Assembly: GCF_013184745.1 (NCBI RefSeq)
Contig: NZ_JAATVU010000014.1
Location: 1 to 64,000 of the forward strand
From: Mangrovicoccus sp. HB161399
Lineage (GTDB): Bacteria > Pseudomonadota > Alphaproteobacteria > Rhodobacterales > Rhodobacteraceae
Direction: 5' to 3'
Length of the DNA stretch: 64,000 bases
Positions 7,767 through 15,837 of this stretch are shown piece by piece. The notes below the pieces were generated by a model. It had not been told where the DNA came from, made no database searches, and saw nothing but the letters and a program-made list of their open reading frames with translations. Every line of letters begins with the position of its first letter. The stretch's first letter is position 1. The position numbers and the translations under genes are program-made.

Positions 7767-8939
7767 TCAGTTCAGGAAGAATTGCGCATGGATCGGCGCG
7801 GCGGCGGCCCCCATGACGCGGGCGTTGAAGCCGACCGTGGCCTCCACCACCCGCGGAGGCACCAGACCGCGCATGTCGAGCTGCGCCAGTTCCGCCGCGA
7901 CGCGTTCGGCCAGCACGGTCCGGACTGCCGTGGGAAAGGCGCCGTCGATCAGCACGGCCTCGAAATCGATCACCGCGCAGGCGGCCCGGGCGCCCCGCGC
8001 GATGGCGGGGGCGGCGAGGTCGATCCAGTCGGCCAGCTCGCCGGCGAATCCGGTCCAGTCCTGCGGCTGGCGCCAGAGCGCGGCGGTGTCGCCGCCGGAT
8101 TCCTCGATGGCGGCCTCCAGCAGGTAGAGCGAGGCCATGTCCAGCAGGCTGCGGACATTGCCCTGCGGGTCGGAGACGCGCAGCGAGCCGAGCGCCCCGG
8201 CATTGCGCTGCGCCCCCTCGATCACGGTCGAGTTCATCACGATGCCGCCGCCGATGAAGGAGCCGATATAGAAATAGGCGTAATCGCGGAACTGCCGCCC
8301 GCGGCCATGGACATGCTCGGCGCGGCAGGCGGCGGTTGCGTCGTTGACGGTGAAGAGGGGCAGGGAGGAGAAGCGCGCGACCTCCTCCTCGAAGACCAGC
8401 CCCTGCCAGACGGCCATGTCCTCGGGCGCGCCCAAGGGCTCCAGCCAGCTCCAGATTTCCAGCGGCGCGGCGATGCCGATGCCGCAGAGCCGGTCGCGCT
8501 GATGCGGGGTCAGGGCCTCGGAGAGCGCCGCCATGCCGGTTTCGAGATAGCCGAAGATCTGGTCCGGCATCGGGTAGCGGTAGGTCAGCTGGCTCTGGCC
8601 CAGCACCTCGCCTGCGATGTCCATCACCACGAGATCCGAGGAGCGGCGGCCGATCTTCAGCCCGAAGGAAAGCGCCCCGTCGGGATCGAGCGCCATCGGC
8701 ACCGAAGGCTTGCCCACGCGGCCGCGCTGCGGCTCGCCGCGCAGGAGGAAGCCCTCTGTCTCCAGCTTGCGCAGGATGTTGGAGACGGTCTGCGCCGAAA
8801 GCTCGGTGCGCTTGGCGATGTCGGAGCCCGCCATCGCCCCGTGGCGCTGGATCAGGCTGAGAATCAGGCGCTCGTTGTGGGCGCGCACGCCCGTCTGGTT
8901 GGCCCCGGCCCCCAGGTCCCTGATCTCGTTTCCGTCCAT
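7767..8939 (-). CDS. frcR: ROK-family transcriptional repressor (FrcR-like)
   Basis: A 390-residue ROK repressor. It has an N-terminal winged helix-turn-helix (NERLILSLIQRHGAMAGSDIA followed by SAQTVSNILRKLETEGFL, about residues 21-67) and a C-terminal sugar-kinase-like sensor domain with DATAACRAEHVHGRG and IGSFIGGGIVMN segments. It is transcribed away from frcB, as frcR is in the rhizobial fructose operon, so it most likely represses frcBCA and perhaps itself until sugar binds. The ATG at 8939 follows GGGAGGACGCAG; a second possible ATG 21 bp upstream lacks such a site. The CxCGxxGC zinc motif of many ROK proteins is not obvious here. The symbol is assigned from synteny. Confidence 0.82.
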   Translation of the reverse strand: MDGNEIRDLGAGANQTGVRAHNERLILSLIQRHGAMAGSDIAKRTELSAQTVSNILRKLETEGFLLRGEPQRGRVGKPSVPMALDPDGALSFGLKIGRRSSDLVVMDIAGEVLGQSQLTYRYPMPDQIFGYLETGMAALSEALTPHQRDRLCGIGIAAPLEIWSWLEPLGAPEDMAVWQGLVFEEEVARFSSLPLFTVNDATAACRAEHVHGRGRQFRDYAYFYIGSFIGGGIVMNSTVIEGAQRNAGALGSLRVSDPQGNVRSLLDMASLYLLEAAIEESGGDTAALWRQPQDWTGFAGELADWIDLAAPAIARGARAACAVIDFEAVLIDGAFPTAVRTVLAERVAAELAQLDMRGLVPPRVVEATVGFNARVMGAAAAPIHAQFFLN

Positions 8940-8977
8940 CTGCGTCCTCCCGATCATCACTCTTGCTCCTGCCGATT

Positions 8978-9006
8978 AATAAATCAACTGGATTTATTTA
9001 TTGACA
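8978..9006 (+). promoter_or_regulatory. Probable FrcR operator and -35 box of frcB
   Basis: A perfect inverted repeat AATAAATC (8978-8985) - AACTG - GATTTATT (8991-8998) lies in an AT-rich island between frcR and frcB. It is directly followed by a consensus -35 hexamer TTGACA (9001-9006); the -10 near 9024-9029 is weak. A dyad abutting the -35 box is where a repressor would block RNA polymerase. It is the only such dyad between the two divergent genes, so the ROK protein is the natural ligand by inference. Confidence 0.7.
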
Positions 9007-9105
9007 GGGCACCATCAACATCCCTAACTGAGCACATCTCCGGAGAGGAGAACACGCGACTCGTGGCGGGGAGGACCGCTGCGGATTGCCAAAGGGAGGA
9101 CATCC

Positions 9106-10125
9106 ATGAAGACGATTCTGGCCACCAGCGCCATTGCGCTTGCCTGCCTGTCGACCGGCGCCTTCGCCGCCGGCGACGATGTCAGCGCCTGCCTCATCAC
9201 CAAGACGGACACCAACCCCTTCTTCGTGAAGATGCGCGAGGGCGCCGCGGCCAAGGCGGCCGAGCTGGGCATCGAGCTGAACAGCTATGCCGGCAAGGTC
9301 GACGGCGACAACGAGGCCCAGGTGAACGCGATCGAGACCTGCATCGCCAACGGCGCCAAGGGCATCCTGATCACCGCGTCCAGCACCTCGGCCATCGTGC
9401 CTTCGGTCCAGCAGGCCCGCGACGCAGGCATCCTGGTGATCGCGCTCGACACGCCGCTCGATCCGATCGACGCGGCCGACATGACCTTTGCCACCGACAA
9501 TTTCCTGGCGGGCGAGCTGATCGGCCAATGGGCGGCGGCGAAGCTGGGCGACGCGGCAAAGGACGCCAAGATCGCCATGCTCGATCTCGACGTGTCGCAG
9601 CCCACGGTGGGCGTGCTGCGCGACCAGGGCTTCCTCAAGGGCTTCGGCATCGAGCTGGGCGACCCGAACAAATGGGGCGACGAGACCGACCCGCGCATCG
9701 TCGGCCACGACGTGACCCAGGGCAACGAGGAGGGCGGCCGCAAGGCGATGGAAAACCTGCTGGCCTCCGACCCTTACGTGAACGTGGTCTACACGATCAA
9801 CGAGCCGGCCGCCGCGGGTGCCTACGAGGCGCTGAAATCTATGGGCCGCGAGAACGACGTGCTGATCGTGTCGGTCGACGGCGGCTGCCCGGGCGTGGCC
9901 AACGTGGCCGACGGCGTGATCGGCGCGACCTCGCAGCAGTATCCGCTGCTGATGGCGTCGAAGGGGATCGAGGCGATCGCCCAGTACGCCAAGGACGGCA
10001 CCAAGCCCGCCGCGACCGAAGGCAAGGACTTCTTCGATACCGGCGTGTCGCTGGTCACCGACCAGCCGGTCGACGGCGTCGAGTCCATCTCCGTCGCCGA
10101 CGGCAAGGATATGTGCTGGGGCTGA
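9106..10125 (+). CDS. frcB: Sugar (fructose-type) ABC transporter substrate-binding protein
   Basis: A periplasmic binding protein of 339 residues. A Sec signal peptide ([20 protein letters not shown], cleaved near residue 22) is followed by the type-I sugar-binding fold with [60 protein letters not shown] and [18 protein letters not shown]. These segments match rhizobial FrcB closely, and that system takes up fructose, with ribose and mannose as reported competitors. The start is set by an AGGGAGGACATCC box. It is the first gene of the frcBCA operon under the divergent ROK repressor. Ligand identity is inferred from the family. Confidence 0.92.
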   Translation: MKTILATSAIALACLSTGAFAAGDDVSACLITKTDTNPFFVKMREGAAAKAAELGIELNSYAGKVDGDNEAQVNAIETCIANGAKGILITASSTSAIVPSVQQARDAGILVIALDTPLDPIDAADMTFATDNFLAGELIGQWAAAKLGDAAKDAKIAMLDLDVSQPTVGVLRDQGFLKGFGIELGDPNKWGDETDPRIVGHDVTQGNEEGGRKAMENLLASDPYVNVVYTINEPAAAGAYEALKSMGRENDVLIVSVDGGCPGVANVADGVIGATSQQYPLLMASKGIEAIAQYAKDGTKPAATEGKDFFDTGVSLVTDQPVDGVESISVADGKDMCWG

Positions 10126-10217
10126 GCCCCGCGCGGGGCACCCCGTGCGGCGCCCCGCACCTTACCGTTCCGGTCCCGGCGGCTTCGGGACCTCTCCACA
10201 TCATGGAAGGGAACAAA

Positions 10218-11297
10218 ATGTCCTCGCACACTGCCAGTCCGGAGAATTTCGAGGCCGCGGCCAAGGGCGCCTCGCGCGACGTCGCCTCGTTCCAGCCCCA
10301 TCGAAAGGGCTTCGTCGGACACTGCCATGACCTGCTGCATTCCACGCCCGCCCTGGTTCCGCTGATCGTCCTGATCGTGGCGCTCGCGCTCTTCGGCACG
10401 ATCCTCGGCTCGAAGTTCTTCTCGCCCTTCGCGCTGACGCTGATCCTGCAGCAGGTGCAGATCGTCGGCGTGCTCGCCGCGGCGCAGTCGCTGATCATCC
10501 TCACTGCCGGGATCGACCTGTCGGTCGGCGCCATCGCGGTGCTGACATCGGTGATCATGGGGCAGTTCACCTTCCGTTACGGCATCCCGCCCTTCTTCGC
10601 GGTGATCGCGGGGCTGGCCTTCGGCACCGGCATCGGCGCGGTGAACGGCTGGCTGGTCTCCAAGGTCAAGCTGCCGCCCTTCATCGTGACGCTCGGCATG
10701 TGGCAGATCGTGCTGGCCGCGAACTACCTCTATTCCGCCAACGAGACCATCCGCGCCCAGGACATCGAGTCCGATGCCGCCTTCCTGCAGTTCCTCGGCA
10801 CCAAGTTCGAGATCGGCGGGGCGACCTTCACGCTGGGCGTGCTGCTGATGCTGGCGCTGGTGCTGGGTCTGGCCTATGCGTTGCGCTCCACCGCCTGGGG
10901 CCGCCATGTCTATGCCGTCGGCGACGATCCCGATGCCGCGGCGCTGGCGGGCGTGAACGTCCACCGCACGCTGATGTCGGTCTACATGCTGGTCGGGCTG
11001 ATCTGCGGCCTGGCGGGCTGGGTGATGATCGGCCGCTTCGGCTCGGTCTCGCCCTCGGCCACGACCGGCGTGATCGGCAACATCCAGGCGATCACCGCCG
11101 TGGTGATCGGCGGCATCTCGCTCTTCGGCGGGCGCGGCTCGATCCTCGGCGCCTTCTTCGGCGCGCTGATCGTCGGCGTGTTCGAACTGGGGCTGCGCAT
11201 GGCCGGCGCCAACCCGCAATGGACCTACCTGCTCATCGGCGCGCTCATCATCGTCGCCGTCACCGTCGACCAGTGGATCAGAAAGGTGTCTGCCTGA
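10218..11297 (+). CDS. frcC: Sugar ABC transporter permease (FrcC-like)
   Basis: A 359-residue inner-membrane permease of the ribose/fructose (RbsC/FrcC) class. A cytoplasmic N-terminus of about 45 residues precedes roughly ten hydrophobic segments, beginning with ALVPLIVLIVALALFGTILG. Class markers are LIILTAGIDLSVGAI, LPPFIVTLGMW, GRHVYAVGDDPDAAALAGVN (the EAA-like loop contacting the ATPase) and GGISLFGGRG. The ATG at 10218 is preceded by GGAAGGGAAC. An earlier in-frame ATG at 10203 lies inside that site's upstream region and is less likely. Its stop overlaps the frcA start by one base. Confidence 0.93.
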   Translation: MSSHTASPENFEAAAKGASRDVASFQPHRKGFVGHCHDLLHSTPALVPLIVLIVALALFGTILGSKFFSPFALTLILQQVQIVGVLAAAQSLIILTAGIDLSVGAIAVLTSVIMGQFTFRYGIPPFFAVIAGLAFGTGIGAVNGWLVSKVKLPPFIVTLGMWQIVLAANYLYSANETIRAQDIESDAAFLQFLGTKFEIGGATFTLGVLLMLALVLGLAYALRSTAWGRHVYAVGDDPDAAALAGVNVHRTLMSVYMLVGLICGLAGWVMIGRFGSVSPSATTGVIGNIQAITAVVIGGISLFGGRGSILGAFFGALIVGVFELGLRMAGANPQWTYLLIGALIIVAVTVDQWIRKVSA

Positions 11298-12073
11298 TGG
11301 AACCCATTCTCAAGGCCCGCAACCTCGTGAAGCGCTACGGCAAGGTGACCGCGCTCGACCATTGCGACTTCGACCTGATGCCCGGGGAAATCCTCGCCGT
11401 GATCGGCGACAACGGGGCAGGCAAGTCGACGCTGATCAAGGCGATCTCCGGCGCGGTCCAGCCCGATGGCGGCGAGATCTGGCTGGAGGGCCGCAAGGTG
11501 TCCTTCCCGTCGCCGATCGCCGCCCGCGCGGCCGGGATCGAGACCGTCTACCAGACGCTCGCCATGTCGCCCGCGCTCAGCATCGCCGACAACATGTTCA
11601 TGGGACGCGAGCTGCGCCGCAAGGACTGGCGCGGCAAGTACCTCAAGATGCTGGACCGCCCGGCGATGGAGCAGTTCGCCCGCGAGAAGCTTTCCGAGCT
11701 GGGGCTGATGACGATCCAGAACATCAACCAGGCGGTGGAGACCCTCTCGGGCGGCCAGCGCCAGGGCGTCGCGGTGGCGCGCGCCGCCGCCTTCGGATCG
11801 AAGGTGATCATCCTCGACGAGCCCACCGCCGCGCTCGGCGTCAAGGAAAGCCGCCGGGTGCTCGACCTGATCCAGGACGTGCGCTCGCGCGGGATCCCGA
11901 TCATCCTGATCTCGCACAACATGCCGCATGTCTTCGAGGTGGCCGACCGCATCCATGTCCACCGGCTGGGCAGCCGCCTCTGCGTGATCCGGCCCGGCGA
12001 CTACACGATGTCGGATGCCGTCGGCTTCATGACCGGCGCAGCCGAGCCGCCCGCCGACATGCAGGCCGCCTGA
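11297..12073 (+). CDS. frcA: Sugar ABC transporter ATP-binding protein (FrcA-like)
   Basis: A 258-residue single-domain ATPase that powers FrcBC. The Walker A GDNGAGKST (about residues 36-44), Q-loop region TVYQTLAMSP, signature LSGGQRQGVAVARA (about 148-161), Walker B VIILDEPTAALG and H-loop ISHN are all intact. It is a single ATPase, unlike the double-domain RbsA type, as in the rhizobial frc system. The start overlaps the frcC stop (TGATG). In the rhizobial operon a kinase gene, frcK, follows; here the operon ends and a strong hairpin follows instead. Confidence 0.93.
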   Translation: MEPILKARNLVKRYGKVTALDHCDFDLMPGEILAVIGDNGAGKSTLIKAISGAVQPDGGEIWLEGRKVSFPSPIAARAAGIETVYQTLAMSPALSIADNMFMGRELRRKDWRGKYLKMLDRPAMEQFAREKLSELGLMTIQNINQAVETLSGGQRQGVAVARAAAFGSKVIILDEPTAALGVKESRRVLDLIQDVRSRGIPIILISHNMPHVFEVADRIHVHRLGSRLCVIRPGDYTMSDAVGFMTGAAEPPADMQAA

Positions 12074-12126
12074 GGTCCTCCGGCTGCCGCCTGGCGGCAG
12101 CCTGGCCCGGCCGCCGTGCCGGACAC

Positions 12127-12154
12127 GGCCCCCCGGAGCATCCCCCGGGGGGCC
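12127..12154. terminator. GC-rich hairpin between convergent frcA and ABM gene
   Basis: GGCCCCCCGG (12127-12136) pairs perfectly with CCGGGGGGCC (12145-12154) over an 8-base loop. The following TCCTT is only weakly T-rich, so termination may be inefficient. Its position 54 bp after frcA and 9 bp beyond the convergent stop suggests a shared terminator. Confidence 0.5.
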
Positions 12155-12162
12155 TCCTTGCG

Positions 12163-12456
12163 TCAGGTGGCGAGGTCGTAGTGGCGGATGCTGCGCGACT
12201 CGACCAGCTCCGCCTCGGCCGGATCGACATGCGGGCTGGCCCAGTCCTCGCCGACGAAGGCCTTCAGCGCCCCGAGGCTTTCCCAGACCATGACGAAGCT
12301 GAATTCGCGCGGCGTCTCGGGCCGCGCCGCGCCGGGCAGGACGCTGACGATCCCCTCGGTGCCCTTCATCAGGGGAATGGCGGTCCCGTGGAAGAAGCGG
12401 GCGAATTCCTCTTCCTTGCCCGGACGGGTGACGACTTGGAAAATGCGCATGATCAT
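12163..12456 (-). CDS. Small ABM/EthD-like dimeric alpha-beta barrel protein
   Basis: A 97-residue protein with the ferredoxin-like dimeric alpha-beta barrel pattern. Strand RIFQVVTRPGKEEEFARFF opens the chain and FVMVWESLGALKAFVGEDW is the typical 'vxxWes-eAlkaf' element, with HVDPAE near the end. Relatives are annotated as antibiotic biosynthesis monooxygenase-like proteins or quinol monooxygenases, but many are uncharacterised. AGGGAGGACAGCAG sets the start at 12456. It converges with frcA and has no obvious operon partner. Confidence 0.72.
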   Translation of the reverse strand: MIMRIFQVVTRPGKEEEFARFFHGTAIPLMKGTEGIVSVLPGAARPETPREFSFVMVWESLGALKAFVGEDWASPHVDPAEAELVESRSIRHYDLAT

Positions 12457-12779
12457 CTGCTGTCCTCCCTTGCGGCGGCCCGTGCCGCCGGAACCAGCAT
12501 AGCAGACCGGCGCGCGCCCTGCCGGTCCGGCGTCGAAGGGCCTCTGCCCGGGGCCGCTCCGGGGCGCCATGCGGACGTCCGGGCCCGGCGGGCGCGCCGT
12601 GACCGCATGTCGGGCAGAGGCCTGCGCCTTGTCCAGGCCCCCGCTTGAAGCCGCCGCCAGGGTGTTGCGCAGGCCGGGGCGCGGGGCAGCCGTTCGGATC
12701 TCTCCCGCACGTTGCCCTGGCCTCGGGACCGATTGATGATCCGCTCAAGGGGTGATTCAGCCTCCAGGAGCAGACGGAT
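12457..12779. other. Gene-free stretch holding a nested inverted repeat
   Basis: No gene is recognised here. The notable content is the 84-bp nested inverted repeat at 12539-12622, described separately. The stretch runs into the dead transposase that begins near 12780. Confidence 0.5.
12539..12622. repeat. 84-bp nested inverted repeat
   Basis: The outer arms GGCCTCTGCCCG (12539-12550) and CGGGCAGAGGCC (12611-12622) are perfect 12-bp complements. Inner arms CATGCGG and CCGCATG are also perfect complements in the same order, so the unit could fold as one long interrupted hairpin or behave as a small palindromic element. No coding potential is seen. A MITE-like element or a structured RNA are both possible. 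Confidence 0.6.
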
Positions 12780-13490
12780 CTCTGGGCAACGTCTTCTGGC
12801 TGGCAGATGCCGCGGCTCCAGCCGTTCTTTCCCCGGAGCCATGGCAAGCCGAGGGTCGATGACCGGCGCGCGTTGAGCGGCAGCATTTTCGTCAATCGCA
12901 ATGGTCTGCGATAGTGCGATGAGTCCAGCGAGTTTGGTCCGCCAAAAATGCTGCGCAACGGGTGGAAGCGCCGGAGAGCGGTACGTGTTTGCCGGGAGCT
13001 TCGACGGGCTGTCCTCGGACGCGACGTCTCTGAATGCACATCGCACGGCGTCGAGCCTGCGGTCAAAAGGTGCGTGGACGCCCGGCAAGGCGAACCAAGG
13101 GCGGCAGGACCCCCAAGCAGCATGCCGTCGCGGATGCCATTGGCCACCCACTCAAGTTCTTCATGACGGTCGGCCAGGTCAGCGGCCATACTGGTGCGGA
13201 CGCGCTGCTTGGGAACCTGCTTGCTGGCCGGGGCCGTGACGCGGATTGGTTCGGCGGTGTCCTGAAAGGCAAGGGGATCAAGCCCTGCATCCCGCCCGGG
13301 ATGTCCTGAGGCATGCCCGTCAAGGACGGCAGGAGAGGCTGCGGACGCCGGAACTGCATCGAGATCACGTTCGGGAGGCCGAAGGACTGGCGGCGAGTTG
13401 CGACACGTTAGGATATGTGCCCAGTGGGCTTCGTCTCCGCTGGCGATCCCGCGGCAGCGGTGACGTTCTGGCCGCGAGTCCCGAGCCTGG
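12780..13490 (+). pseudogene. Decayed IS5-family (IS427-like) transposase
   Basis: Transposase motifs occur in order on the plus strand but in changing frames. They are FWLADA (about 12795), RLQPFFPRSHGKPRVDDRR (about 12815-12870), SGSIFVNRNGLR (about 12880), EFGPPKMLRNGWKR, RTKGGRTPKQHAVADAIGHPL (about 13090-13160), FFMTVGQVSGHTGADALLGN, ADWFGGVLKGKGIKPCIP (about 13240-13300), and NCIEITFGRPKDWRRVATR (about 13350-13410) followed by a stop. The order matches IS427-group transposases, including the DDE region (VDDRR, DADWF, EITFGRLKDWRR). Many frameshifts and stops make it inactive. The next 230 bp to 13720 contain no recognisable gene. Confidence 0.8.
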
Positions 13491-13720
13491 GGCAGGCGCG
13501 CAGGCCGGGCATCGGTTGCGTTGCAGTGCCAGTCGGCGGTCCCGAAGGTCCGGCGGTCAGGTCCGGCAGCGATGCGCGCGGCCTGTCCGGCCATGGATGG
13601 CCTTCCGTTTGCCCGCGGCGATACCGGGGCCGCCCGGTTCCTCCGGAAAAGCCTCGGCCGTGGAAACTCCGGCGCGGGAGGCGAACCGGCGTCGGGGCGC
13701 AGTTTCCGAGGCAGCTCCGG

Positions 13721-14812
13721 TCAGAAGCCCCAGCTCTGGCTCGGTGCCGTGCGGTCGCGCCGGCGGCCGGTCTGCGCGTCGAAGACGTGGCAGGCATCGG
13801 GCGGGACGACGATGCGGATGCGGTCGCCCGGCAGCGCCTCGAAGCTGCGTTCGGCCTTCACCGAGACCATCGCGCCGCCTGCGGGCACCAGCACCATCAC
13901 CGCGTCGCCGAGCTGCTCCAGCGCGTAGAGCGGCGCGCCGATCTCGCAGCCGGTGAAGCCCATGTGCTCGGACAGGACCTGCGCCTCCTCGGCGCGGAAG
14001 CCGAGGATCACCTCGCCGTCCTCCGCCTCCAGCCCCTCGATCTGGACGTCCTCGCCGCGGAACACGCCCGCGCGGATGCGTCCGCGCATGAGGTTCATCG
14101 CCGGGCTGCCGATGAAGCCCGCGACGAAGGCATTGGCCGGCCGTTCGTAGATCTCGCGCGGCGTCCCGGTCTGCACGATCCGGCCCTTCTGCATCACCAC
14201 GATCCGGTCGGCGAGCGTCATCGCCTCGGCCTGGTCATGGGTGACATAGATGGTCGTCACGCCGAGCTCGCGGGTGAGGTGGCGGATATGGGCGCGGGTG
14301 GAGAGCCGCAGGCGCGCGTCGAGATTGGAGAGCGGTTCGTCCATCAGGAACAGGCAGGGCTCGCGCACGATGGCGCGGGCCAGCGCGACGCGCTGCTTCT
14401 GGCCGCCGGACAGCGCCGAGGGACGCTTGGACAGCTGGTCGGCCAGCCCGACCTTCTCGGCCGCCGCGCGCACCGCGCCCTCCTGCGCCTTGCGGTCCAT
14501 CTTGCGCATCTTCAGCGGGAAGCGGATGTTCTCGAAGACGGTCAGGTTGGGATAGAGCGCGTAGCTCTGGAACACCATGGCGATGTCGCGGTCGGCTGGG
14601 GGAATGCCCGCCATGTCGCGCCCGTCGAACAGCACCTTGCCGCCGCTGGCATCGTCGAGGCCGGCGATCATCCGCATCGTCGTGGTCTTGCCGCAGCCGG
14701 AGGGGCCGAGCAGCACGACGAATTCGCCGTCCTCGGCCACCAGGTCCAGGGGGCCGACCGCCTCGAACGCGCCGAAGCGCTTCGACACTTGCTGCAGTTC
14801 GATGCGCGCCAT
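13721..14812 (-). CDS. MalK/UgpC-type sugar ABC transporter ATPase (orphan)
   Basis: A 363-residue ATPase with the full MalK layout: Walker A GPSGCGKTTT (about residues 37-46), Q-loop VFQSYALYPN, signature LSGGQKQRVALARA (about 134-147), Walker B CLFLMDEPLSNLD and H-loop VTHDQAEAM. A C-terminal TOBE/OB regulatory region begins near residue 235 (FIGSPAMN). Such ATPases energise carbohydrate or glycerol-3-phosphate importers with separate permeases and a binding protein. None of those partners is present here: a dead IS lies beyond its stop, and dgoK is divergent on the other side. It may serve a transporter elsewhere, or may be the survivor of a disrupted operon. Confidence 0.9.
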   Translation of the reverse strand: MARIELQQVSKRFGAFEAVGPLDLVAEDGEFVVLLGPSGCGKTTTMRMIAGLDDASGGKVLFDGRDMAGIPPADRDIAMVFQSYALYPNLTVFENIRFPLKMRKMDRKAQEGAVRAAAEKVGLADQLSKRPSALSGGQKQRVALARAIVREPCLFLMDEPLSNLDARLRLSTRAHIRHLTRELGVTTIYVTHDQAEAMTLADRIVVMQKGRIVQTGTPREIYERPANAFVAGFIGSPAMNLMRGRIRAGVFRGEDVQIEGLEAEDGEVILGFRAEEAQVLSEHMGFTGCEIGAPLYALEQLGDAVMVLVPAGGAMVSVKAERSFEALPGDRIRIVVPPDACHVFDAQTGRRRDRTAPSQSWGF

Positions 14813-14878
14813 ATGGTCCTCCGATGCGCTGTCCCCAACCTGCACCTAGCCGGAAAGCGGGGCGGCGTCATCCCCTTT

Positions 14879-14891
14879 TTGCGTGACGCAA
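14879..14891. promoter_or_regulatory. Palindromic operator between MalK-type gene and dgoK
   Basis: TTGCGTGACGCAA is a perfect 13-bp palindrome in the 130-bp gap between the two divergent sugar genes. A related half-site TTGCGTTTGCACGCG follows at about 14900. LacI- and GntR-type sugar regulators bind sites of this shape. No such regulator gene is in the window, so the ligand is unknown. Confidence 0.5.
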
Positions 14892-14942
14892 CAGTCACTT
14901 GCGTTTGCACGCGAGGCCAGGGACAAGATCAGGAGGCCCGAG

Positions 14943-15755
14943 ATGAGGCAGAGGCAGTGGATTGCGCTCGACACCGGCAGGCCGGAGCCGCGCGCCTGGA
15001 ACATGGCGGAGGACCGCGCCGGAGGACCCGCCGCGGCGCTGCCGCCGGGCGGGCTGACGGAACTGGCCGGGGCAGGCGGCCTGGTGGTGGCCTGCGGGCC
15101 GCTGGCCGGAATGCTGCCCGCGCCGCTGCCGCGCGAGGTGCCCGCCGCGCCGCTTCCCGAAAGCCTGCCGGTCGCGGACTGGCAGGGGCTGGTGCTGGCG
15201 GCGGTGCCGGGGCTGCGCGCTGCCGGGCCAGCGCTGATGGCCGGGGCGGAGACGCGGGCGGCGGGCTTCCTCGCGCTCAATCCGGGCTGGGACGGGGTGC
15301 TCTGCATCGCCGGGGAGGAAACCCACTGGGTCCATGTCTCGGCGGGAGAGGCGGTCAGCTTCCAGTCCGCGCTGTCCGGGCCGCTGCGGCGGGCGATGGC
15401 GGCGGAGGCCGCGCCCGGACCGTGGGACGAGGAGGCGTTCCTGGAGGCGCTCGACCGCACCCGCAGCCGTCCCGAGACGTTGATGGCCGGGCTGGCCCGC
15501 ATCCGCGCAGCGGCGCGGCTGGGCGAGGCGGCGCCGGGCCTGGGCGCCAGCCAGCTGGAAGGGCTGCTGATCGGCGCCGATCTGGCCGCGGCGCGAGCCT
15601 GGTGGCTGGGCCAGCCGGTGGCCGTGATCGCTCCCCGGGAACGGGCGGCACCGTGGCTGTCGGCGTTCCGCGCGCAGGGCGTCCCGGCGACGGAGGCCGA
15701 TGACGCGGCGATGACGGTGGCAGGGCTGGCCGCGGCGTGGAAGCTGCTCGGCTGA
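14943..15755 (+). CDS. dgoK: 2-dehydro-3-deoxygalactonokinase-like protein
   Basis: A 270-residue protein resembling DgoK, the De Ley-Doudoroff pathway kinase that phosphorylates 2-keto-3-deoxygalactonate. Family-like segments are WIALDTG near the N-terminus, LVVACGPLAGML (usual SGMIG-type region), a GAETRAAGFLAL region (residues about 100-112), VLCIAGEETHWVHVSAGEAVSF (about 120-141) and LIGADLAAARAWW (about 220-232). It is somewhat shorter than typical DgoK (about 290-310), and the N-terminal phosphate-binding loop is not a clean match. AGGAGGCCCGAG precedes the start. An aldose epimerase gene follows, which fits galactose metabolism, although the usual dgoA partner is absent here. Confidence 0.75.
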   Translation: MRQRQWIALDTGRPEPRAWNMAEDRAGGPAAALPPGGLTELAGAGGLVVACGPLAGMLPAPLPREVPAAPLPESLPVADWQGLVLAAVPGLRAAGPALMAGAETRAAGFLALNPGWDGVLCIAGEETHWVHVSAGEAVSFQSALSGPLRRAMAAEAAPGPWDEEAFLEALDRTRSRPETLMAGLARIRAAARLGEAAPGLGASQLEGLLIGADLAAARAWWLGQPVAVIAPRERAAPWLSAFRAQGVPATEADDAAMTVAGLAAAWKLLG

Positions 15756-15837
15756 CCCTGCGGCGCAACGCGCCTTGCACAGGCGGCGGGCTCCGGGCCA
15801 GACCGGGACGACGGACCCCAGACGCGGAGCAACGACC

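Noticed and set aside
7065-11297. A very long plus-strand open frame across pdeM, frcR and frcB into frcC
   Set aside because: Only its last part (frcC, from 10218) has coding character. The rest runs antisense to pdeM and frcR and out of frame with frcB, which is expected in GC-rich DNA that lacks stops.
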